From the NCBI GenBank assembly GCA_964432205.1, contig CAYSMK010000023.1, positions 17,069 through 81,068 on the forward strand: a stretch of DNA of 64,000 bases, written 5' to 3'. Positions 59,069-64,000 of this stretch are shown one piece after another. Origin of the DNA: Geomobilibacter sp964432205. GTDB lineage: Bacteria; Desulfobacterota; Desulfuromonadia; Geobacterales; DSM-12255. Both the position numbers and the translations under genes were made by a program. Under the pieces are notes generated by a model. The model saw only the letters and a program-made list of their open reading frames with translations. It had not been told where the DNA came from and searched no databases. Position 1 is the first letter of the stretch. Each line of letters starts with the position of its first letter.

Positions 59069-59881
59069 ATGGCATTCGATTACGATAAGTACATCCGTCC
59101 GGGCAAGCTGCCCCATATCTGGTGTCCGGGCTGCGGCCACGGGATCGTCATGAAGGGTCTGATCCGGGCCATCGATACCCTCGGTCTGGTGAAGGAAAAT
59201 ACTGCCGTTGTTTCCGGGATCGGCTGCGCCTCCCGTCTTCCCGGCTACCTTGATTTCTGCACCCTGCACACTGCCCACGGCCGCGCTGCTGCGTTTGCCA
59301 CCGGCGTCAAGATGGCCCGTCCCGAGATGAACGTCATTCTGGTCGGCGGCGACGGCGACGGCACCGCCATCGGCGGCAACCACTTCATCCACGCCTGCCG
59401 CCGCAACATCAACATGACCTACGTCATCCTGAACAACAACATCTACGGGATGACCGGCGGTCAGTTCTCCCCCTGCACCCCGACCGGCGCCAAGGCCTCC
59501 ACTACCCCCTACGGCAACCCGGACCCGGCCTTTGACATCGCCAAGCTGGCCATCGGCGCCGGCGCCACCTTCGTGGCCCGCGGCACCGCCTACCACGCTG
59601 CCCAGATCGACAAGCTTATCGCCGAGGCGATCCAGCACAAGGGTTTCTCCGTGGTGGAGATCCTGGACGACTGCCCCACCACCTACGGCCGGCGCAACAA
59701 GTTCCGCTCGGTCATCGAGATGATGAACCGGCTGAAGGAGATCGCCGTGCCGGTGAAGGCTGCCGAGAAGATGACTCCTGAGCAGCTCGAGGGCAAGGTG
59801 CTCACCGGCGTTCTCTACAAAGAAGAGAAGCCGGAGTACACCACCGAGTACGCCAAGGTCATCGAGCGGTCACAGAAGTAA
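59069..59881 (+). CDS. korB: 2-oxoglutarate:ferredoxin oxidoreductase, beta subunit
   Basis: 270 residues. The thiamine diphosphate site is GGDGDGTAIGGNHFIHACRRNINMTYVILNNN, with the iron-sulphur Cys in HIWCPGCGHG and GIGCASRLPGY. AAGGAGG lies inside the end of korA, so translation is coupled. It holds the catalytic cofactor of the complex. Confidence 0.95.
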   Translation: MAFDYDKYIRPGKLPHIWCPGCGHGIVMKGLIRAIDTLGLVKENTAVVSGIGCASRLPGYLDFCTLHTAHGRAAAFATGVKMARPEMNVILVGGDGDGTAIGGNHFIHACRRNINMTYVILNNNIYGMTGGQFSPCTPTGAKASTTPYGNPDPAFDIAKLAIGAGATFVARGTAYHAAQIDKLIAEAIQHKGFSVVEILDDCPTTYGRRNKFRSVIEMMNRLKEIAVPVKAAEKMTPEQLEGKVLTGVLYKEEKPEYTTEYAKVIERSQK

Positions 59882-59907
59882 CAATACCCATCAAAGGAGA
59901 ACGATAG

Positions 59908-60456
59908 ATGGCTGGAAGATATGAAATCAGATTTTCCGGTGCCGGCGGGCAGGGGTTGATCCTGGCCGGCGTCATCATGGCCGAGGCCGCCTCGATCTAT
60001 GACGGGAAGCAGGCGGTCCAGTCCCAGAGCTACGGCCCCGAAGCCAGGGGAGGGGCCTCCAAGTCGGAGGTCATCATCTCCGAAGAGTCCATCGACTACC
60101 CGAAGGCAACCGTGGTCGACGCCCTGCTGGCCCTCACCCAGGAGGCCTGCGACAAATATTCCCACGACCTGAAAGAGGGCGGGATACTCCTCATCGACTC
60201 CGACTTGGTCACCAAAAGACCGGCTGGGAACTTCAGGGTGGTATCCTTCCCGATCATCAATACCGCCAAGAACGATGTGGGCCGTGAAATTGTCGCCAAT
60301 ATCGTAGCGCTGGGCGCCATTGTTGCCCTGACCGGCGTGGTCACCAAGGAGAGCGCCGAGAAGGCGGTTCTGTCCAGGGTTCCCGAAGCATTCCTGGAAC
60401 TGAACAAGAAGGCGTTCAACATGGGGTACGATAGGGCGATTGCCGCTAAAGGCTAA
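59908..60456 (+). CDS. korC: 2-oxoglutarate:ferredoxin oxidoreductase, gamma subunit
   Basis: 182 residues. RYEIRFSGAGGQGLILAGVIMAEAA and SQSYGPEARGGASKSEVIIS are the gamma-domain hallmarks. AAAGGAG precedes the ATG. Last gene of korDABC; a strong terminator follows. Confidence 0.95.
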   Translation: MAGRYEIRFSGAGGQGLILAGVIMAEAASIYDGKQAVQSQSYGPEARGGASKSEVIISEESIDYPKATVVDALLALTQEACDKYSHDLKEGGILLIDSDLVTKRPAGNFRVVSFPIINTAKNDVGREIVANIVALGAIVALTGVVTKESAEKAVLSRVPEAFLELNKKAFNMGYDRAIAAKG

Positions 60457-60476
60457 TTTCTCGTATCTGATCCTGC

Positions 60477-60510
60477 AAAAGGCCCGACACGCAAGTGCCG
60501 GGCCTTTTTT
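60477..60510 (+). terminator. Terminator of korDABC
   Basis: AAAAGGCCCGACAC pairs with GTGCCGGGCCTTTT (one mismatch) around GCAA, then more T. Confidence 0.9.
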
Positions 60511-60579
60511 ATGCCGAAAGCGGTTGCTTTCTGGCCCAGCCGTCGATAAGATTGCCCTATTCTCAGGCCGGGAGGATCG

Positions 60580-61227
60580 GTGCAGGAGCTACTCAAGGAA
60601 TACCTGGTAGTGCACGGTTACTGGGTCCTTTTTATCTGGACCTTCCTGGAAGGAGAGGCTGGGCTGATCCTGGCCGGATTCTTCGCCTTCCAGGGGTATT
60701 TCACCCTGCCGGGGGTCATTCTCACCGCCCTGGCCGGCGCCTTCTGCGGTGACCAGTTCTACTTCTACGTCGGGCGCCTGCAGGGTGCGCGGCTACTCAG
60801 GATATTCACCTTCATTGCCCGGAAGTTCCACAAGGCCCTCAGGCTGATCGAACGCTACGGCACCTTCGTTGCCTTCATCTCCCGCTACACCTACGGGTTC
60901 CGGATCGTCCTGCCGATCATTCTCGGCATGACCTCCTTTCCGGCGCTGAAGTTTTGCTGGCTCAATATCCTGAGCGCCCTGGCCTGGTCGATCATCTTTT
61001 CCCTGGCCGGCTATCTGTTCGGTAAGAGCGCGTCCCTCTTTGTTGAGGATGTGAGCCGTTATGAGCATCACCTGCTGGTGATACTTGCCATACTCATTGC
61101 CTGCATGTGGCTTGGCCACTTTGTCCATGGCTGGTGGCAGCGGCGGCCGGCCCGTGCCCGGTTGCGACGGATGCGGGACAAGGGACATTTCTTCCGGCGG
61201 AAGAATAAATATGGAAATGGCATTTGA
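60580..61227 (+). CDS. DedA/SNARE-associated family membrane protein
   Basis: 215 residues from a GTG. Several membrane segments (LFIWTFLEGEAGLILAGFFAF, VILTALAGAFCGDQFYFYVGRL, ALAWSIIFSLAGYLFG, LLVILAILIACMWLG) and the family motif FISRYTYGFRIVLPIILGM with its conserved Arg and Gly. DedA proteins act in lipid-carrier or phospholipid flipping across the inner membrane. The C-terminus is strongly basic. Confidence 0.9.
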   Translation: MQELLKEYLVVHGYWVLFIWTFLEGEAGLILAGFFAFQGYFTLPGVILTALAGAFCGDQFYFYVGRLQGARLLRIFTFIARKFHKALRLIERYGTFVAFISRYTYGFRIVLPIILGMTSFPALKFCWLNILSALAWSIIFSLAGYLFGKSASLFVEDVSRYEHHLLVILAILIACMWLGHFVHGWWQRRPARARLRRMRDKGHFFRRKNKYGNGI

Positions 61228-61348
61228 AACACTGAGGCACGGAGAACACGGAGCGATCAAGAATCTAAAGCGGTTTGCCGGAGAAGTTGATCCGGTTCCT
61301 ATAATAACCAACGGTTTTTTCTCTGTGTCCTCCGTGGCTCCGTGTTTA
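61227..61348. repeat. Paired inverted arms, AACACTGAGGCACGGAG class
   Basis: AAACACTGAGGCACGGAG at 61227 faces CTCCGTGGCTCCGTGTTT at about 61330, with further partial pairing on the inner side (AACACGGAG with CTCTGTGT). Related in style to 33491 and 63055. Confidence 0.65.
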
Positions 61349-61380
61349 ACAGCCTTATGTTTATATATTGAGGAGTTGAA

Positions 61381-62133
61381 GTGAACGAACCTGTAACCCT
61401 GAAGAGCGCGGTGAGCATTGTCCTGGTGGAGACACAGAGTCCGGGCAATATCGGCATGGTCTGCCGCGCCATGATGAACATGGGGCTGACCGACCTGCGA
61501 CTGGTCAATCCCTGCCGCGTGGACCATCCAGAGGCCCTGAAGTTTGCCGTCTCGGCCAAGGAGTTGCTCTTCAAGGCGCGGATATTCCCGACCCTGGCCG
61601 AGGCCCTGGCCGATGCGCCGCTTTCGGTTGCCACCACCCGCCGCCATGGCAAGTACCGGCAGGAGATCATGACACCGGCCGAGGTTGTCCGGACCGCGGC
61701 GGAGCATCTGCCCGTCAACCGCTGTGCCTTCGTCTTCGGCCGCGAGGACAGCGGCCTCACTACCGACGAGGTGGCGCTCTGCCGCTGGCAGGCAACCATT
61801 CCGACCGGCAGCGACTACGGCTCCCTCAACCTGGCCCAGGCGGTGCTGCTTTTCTGCTACGAGATCCATCGCGGACTCGGTACCAGCACCGATGCGGCAG
61901 CAGAGCGGGTCCTGGCCGATGCCGCCGTGACCGAGACCATGTTCGGCCAGATGGAAGAGACCCTGCTCAGGATCGGCTTCCTCAACCCTGAGAACCCGGC
62001 GCATCTGATGCGGACCTTCCGGCGGATCTTTGCCCGGGCAATGCTGGATGAGCGGGAGGTGGCGGTCATCAGGGGGATGCTCTCCCAGATCGACTGGGCG
62101 GCCGATAACTTCCAGGGGCGGAAGGGGGGGTGA
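61381..62133 (+). CDS. TrmJ-like SPOUT RNA methyltransferase
   Basis: 250 residues from a GTG. VSIVLVETQSPGNIGMVCRAMMNMG, FVFGREDSGLTTDEVALC and GSDYGSLNLAQAVLLFCYEI are the SpoU (SPOUT) motifs in order, and the C-terminal extension fits TrmJ, which makes 2'-O-methyl at position 32 of tRNA. It overlaps the next gene by 1 to 4 bases. Confidence 0.9.
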   Translation: MNEPVTLKSAVSIVLVETQSPGNIGMVCRAMMNMGLTDLRLVNPCRVDHPEALKFAVSAKELLFKARIFPTLAEALADAPLSVATTRRHGKYRQEIMTPAEVVRTAAEHLPVNRCAFVFGREDSGLTTDEVALCRWQATIPTGSDYGSLNLAQAVLLFCYEIHRGLGTSTDAAAERVLADAAVTETMFGQMEETLLRIGFLNPENPAHLMRTFRRIFARAMLDEREVAVIRGMLSQIDWAADNFQGRKGG

Positions 62134-62411
62134 TGGACGCGACGGCAATCGGTCTCATTGCAGGTGCTCTCACCAGCTTCGCTGCTGTTCCCCAGGTGCT
62201 CAGGACCTGGCGGACCCGTCATGCCCGCGACATCTCCATCTGGCAACCGGTCATCCTCACCGCCGGCATGGTCCTCTGGCTCGCCTACGGCTTGCTGCTC
62301 AAGGATATCCCGCTCATCGTCGCCAATCTCTTCTCCATAGTCTGCTCCCTGGTACTGATCGGTATGAAAATTGTTTTCGATCGTACTGACAATCTGCGCC
62401 GGCGTGATTAA
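62133..62411 (+). CDS. SemiSWEET-type sugar transporter
   Basis: 92 residues with three membrane helices: ATAIGLIAGALTSFAAVPQVLRTWRTRHARDIS (the PQ-loop motif in VPQVLR), PVILTAGMVLWLAYGLLL and LIVANLFSIVCSLVLIGMKI. Such half-SWEET proteins dimerise to move sugars or small solutes. The ATG at 62133 shares its A with the last base of the trmJ stop (62131-62133); a GTG at 62130 is also possible. Confidence 0.87.
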   Translation: MDATAIGLIAGALTSFAAVPQVLRTWRTRHARDISIWQPVILTAGMVLWLAYGLLLKDIPLIVANLFSIVCSLVLIGMKIVFDRTDNLRRRD

Positions 62412-62447
62412 CTTAACTACAAAACCTGATAACGGGAGGAACCTGAT

Positions 62448-63032
62448 ATGAGATCGTTGCGGATGTTTCTGCTGGCACTCTGCTGCCTCGTCACCCTGTC
62501 CGGGTGCGGCTATAACACCATGCAGGCCAACGAGGAGGCGGTCATTGCCGCCTGGGGGGATGTGGAGGCAACCTACCAGCGGCGGGCCGACCTGATCCCC
62601 AACCTGGTGGAGGTGGTGAAGGGGTATGCAAAACACGAGGCCGACACCCTCAAGGCGGTCACCGAGGCCCGGGCCAAGGTCGGTTCCCTGCAGGTCTCCA
62701 AACAGCTGGTGAACGACCCGCAGGCCCTGCAGAAGTTCCAGCAGGCCCAGGGGGAGCTCTCCGGTGCCCTTTCCCGGCTGATGGTGGTGGTGGAGAAGTA
62801 TCCGGACCTGAAGGCCAATCAGAACTTCATGGACCTGCAGAACCAGCTGGAGGGGACCGAGAACCGGATCAACGTGGCCCGCACCCGCTACAACAAAGCG
62901 GTGCAGGAGTTCAACACCAGCATCCGGACCTTTCCCAACAGTCTGACCAACTCCCTCTTGCTCCACCTGCAGCGTAAGGAGCCGTTCAAGGCGGAGGAGG
63001 GGGCGAAGGTGGCCCCGAAGGTGAAGTTTTAG
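62448..63032 (+). CDS. LemA family lipoprotein
   Basis: 194 residues. A signal peptide with lipobox LSGC (Cys about 20) followed by GYNTMQANEEAVIAAWGDVEATYQRRADLIPNLVEVVKGYAKHE, the LemA core, and coiled helices up to IRTFPNSL. GGGAGG precedes the ATG. LemA genes often pair with TPM-domain genes, as here, suggesting an envelope-repair or secretion function; the mechanism is not known. Confidence 0.93.
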   Translation: MRSLRMFLLALCCLVTLSGCGYNTMQANEEAVIAAWGDVEATYQRRADLIPNLVEVVKGYAKHEADTLKAVTEARAKVGSLQVSKQLVNDPQALQKFQQAQGELSGALSRLMVVVEKYPDLKANQNFMDLQNQLEGTENRINVARTRYNKAVQEFNTSIRTFPNSLTNSLLLHLQRKEPFKAEEGAKVAPKVKF

Positions 63033-63054
63033 GCCGATAGAAACAAACGCGAAT

Positions 63055-63178
63055 AGTAACGCAGAGGCGCAGAGCCGCAGAGAAAGTCAAGTGCATGATT
63101 GCAGTCCCTGGTCTGCGACAAGGATTGGCGCTCAAACTCCAGCGGGTTTCTCTGCGCCTTTGCGTCTCCACGTTATCA
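63055..63178. repeat. Paired inverted arms, AACGCAGAGGCGCAGAG class
   Basis: AGTAACGCAGAGGCGCAGAG at 63055 faces TCTGCGCCTTTGCGTCTCC near 63151, with CCGCAGAGAAA matching TTTCTCTGCG. Lies between lemA and the TPM gene. Confidence 0.65.
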
Positions 63179-63222
63179 ATTTTGTTTTTGTCTCTTACTG
63201 ATGCCCCTCTTGAGCCATAGAC

Positions 63223-64000
63223 ATGAGAACGTTACTCCTCTTCATACTCCTGCTCCTCCTCCCCGGTGCCGCCCATCCGCTGGATGTGCCGCAGTTGCAG
63301 GGGCGGGTGAACGACTACGCCCACATACTGTCACCGCAAGGGACGGCTGCTGTGGAACGGGAGCTGGCGGCCCTGGAGCGGAGCGACTCGACCCAGGTGG
63401 TGGTGCTGACCGTGCCGTCCCTGGAAGGGGACAGTCTGGAGGAGTTTTCCATCCGGCTGGCCGAGGCGTGGCGGATCGGACAGAAGGGGCTGGATAACGG
63501 CGCCATCCTCCTGGTTGCCAAGGCGGAGAGAAAGATCCGGATCGAGGTGGGGCGCGGTCTGGAGGGTACGTTGACCGACCTGGTCTCCGGCCGGATCATC
63601 CGCGACCGGATGGCCCCCCGGTTCAAGACGGGCGATTTCGACGGCGGAGTCCTGGCGGGTGTGCAGGCCGTTGCCCAGGTAGTGCGGGGCGAGTACCAGG
63701 CCAAGGGTGAGGCGCTCCGCCACGCCAAAAAGAGTGCGCCACCCATCTATGCCTTCCTGATTTTCCTCCTGGTGGCGGTGGTCTTTCTCGGCTCCATCTC
63801 CCGTGTCCTTGGTGGACTGGCGGGAGGCGCCGGTCTGCCGCTGGTGGCCTGGTTCCTCTATCCGGGGGTGTCTCTGGCGTTTCTGGGCGGGCTAGTGATA
63901 GCCGGCTTTGTTCTGGGTCTCCTGGTGACGCTCCTGTTCGGCAGTGGCGGTGGTTTCGGCGGGCCTTTTTTCGGCGGCTGGTATGGCGGCGGGGGAGGGT
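63223..64000 (+). CDS. TPM-domain (YgcG/Psb32-like) secreted protein (3' partial)
   Basis: The window ends inside the gene; 259 codons are present. A signal peptide (LLLFILLLLLPGAAHP) precedes the TPM domain: VNDYAHILSPQGTAAVERELAALE, STQVVVLTVPSLEGDSLEEF and KIRIEVGRGLEGTLTDLVSGRIIRDRM. Two membrane helices and a Gly/Phe-rich tail (FGGPFFGGWYGGGGG) follow, as in YgcG proteins. It continues the lemA-TPM pairing. Confidence 0.9.
   Translation, partial: MRTLLLFILLLLLPGAAHPLDVPQLQGRVNDYAHILSPQGTAAVERELAALERSDSTQVVVLTVPSLEGDSLEEFSIRLAEAWRIGQKGLDNGAILLVAKAERKIRIEVGRGLEGTLTDLVSGRIIRDRMAPRFKTGDFDGGVLAGVQAVAQVVRGEYQAKGEALRHAKKSAPPIYAFLIFLLVAVVFLGSISRVLGGLAGGAGLPLVAWFLYPGVSLAFLGGLVIAGFVLGLLVTLLFGSGGGFGGPFFGGWYGGGGG

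Overview
The window looks like chromosome from a Geobacter-type bacterium (Geobacteraceae or close relative, Desulfuromonadia). The reasons are high G+C with frequent GTG/TTG starts, a very large multihaem c-type cytochrome (27 CxxCH motifs), a chemosensory operon joined to that cytochrome, a monomeric NADP isocitrate dehydrogenase next to malate dehydrogenase, and a four-subunit 2-oxoglutarate:ferredoxin oxidoreductase, as expected in an acetate-oxidising, metal-respiring organism. No rRNA, tRNA, CRISPR array, transposase or integrase gene was seen. The assignment rests on gene content only.

Layout. 1-14654 is housekeeping: a partial Wzi-like outer-membrane protein, galE, yicC, gmk, rpoZ, the bifunctional ppGpp enzyme, ridA, rpmB, a DUF218 protein, the minus-strand operon tmk-holB-PSP1-metG, then rnc, a radical SAM gene and era, followed by der. 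16256-30377 is one tightly packed operon: a DUF4388-REC-GAF protein, REC, CheA, an ExeA-like ATPase, CheW, REC, CheW, a HEAT-repeat protein, CheR, CheB, a GAF protein, REC and the 27-haem cytochrome. There is no chemoreceptor and no flagellar gene. 30478-34736 is leuS-lptE-holA.

34744-47534 is an accessory island between holA and rpsT. Its core is a three-gene restriction-modification-like system: a SNF2/RapA-type ATPase, a 1042-residue adenine methyltransferase with a low-G+C transplanted centre, and a type III Res-like helicase-nuclease. A divergent XRE regulator sits beside a perfect palindrome upstream of it. Four minus-strand toxin-antitoxin modules surround or interrupt the core: MazEF, a VapBC pair lodged between the methyltransferase and nuclease genes, a PIN/ribbon-helix-helix pair, and a second VapBC. 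About 30 bases of the holA 3' end recur on the far side of mazEF, a scar of insertion or duplication. This island is the best candidate for an undescribed system.

47685-64000 returns to core functions: rpsT (TTG start), miaB, a bifunctional-nuclease-family protein, an M42 peptidase, aspS, a LysM lipoprotein, icd-mdh, korDABC, a DedA protein, a TrmJ-like methyltransferase, a SemiSWEET, LemA and a TPM-domain protein cut by the window end.

Many intergenic gaps carry runs of short 7-base words (GTTCAAG, GAGTGAG, CAGTCAC, CTCAGGG, GAAAGAA), usually facing an inverted copy of the same word. In several places the words supply the last codons and stop of the neighbouring gene. A second, longer class of paired arms lies after lptE, DedA and lemA, and a 185-base imperfect palindrome separates era from der.
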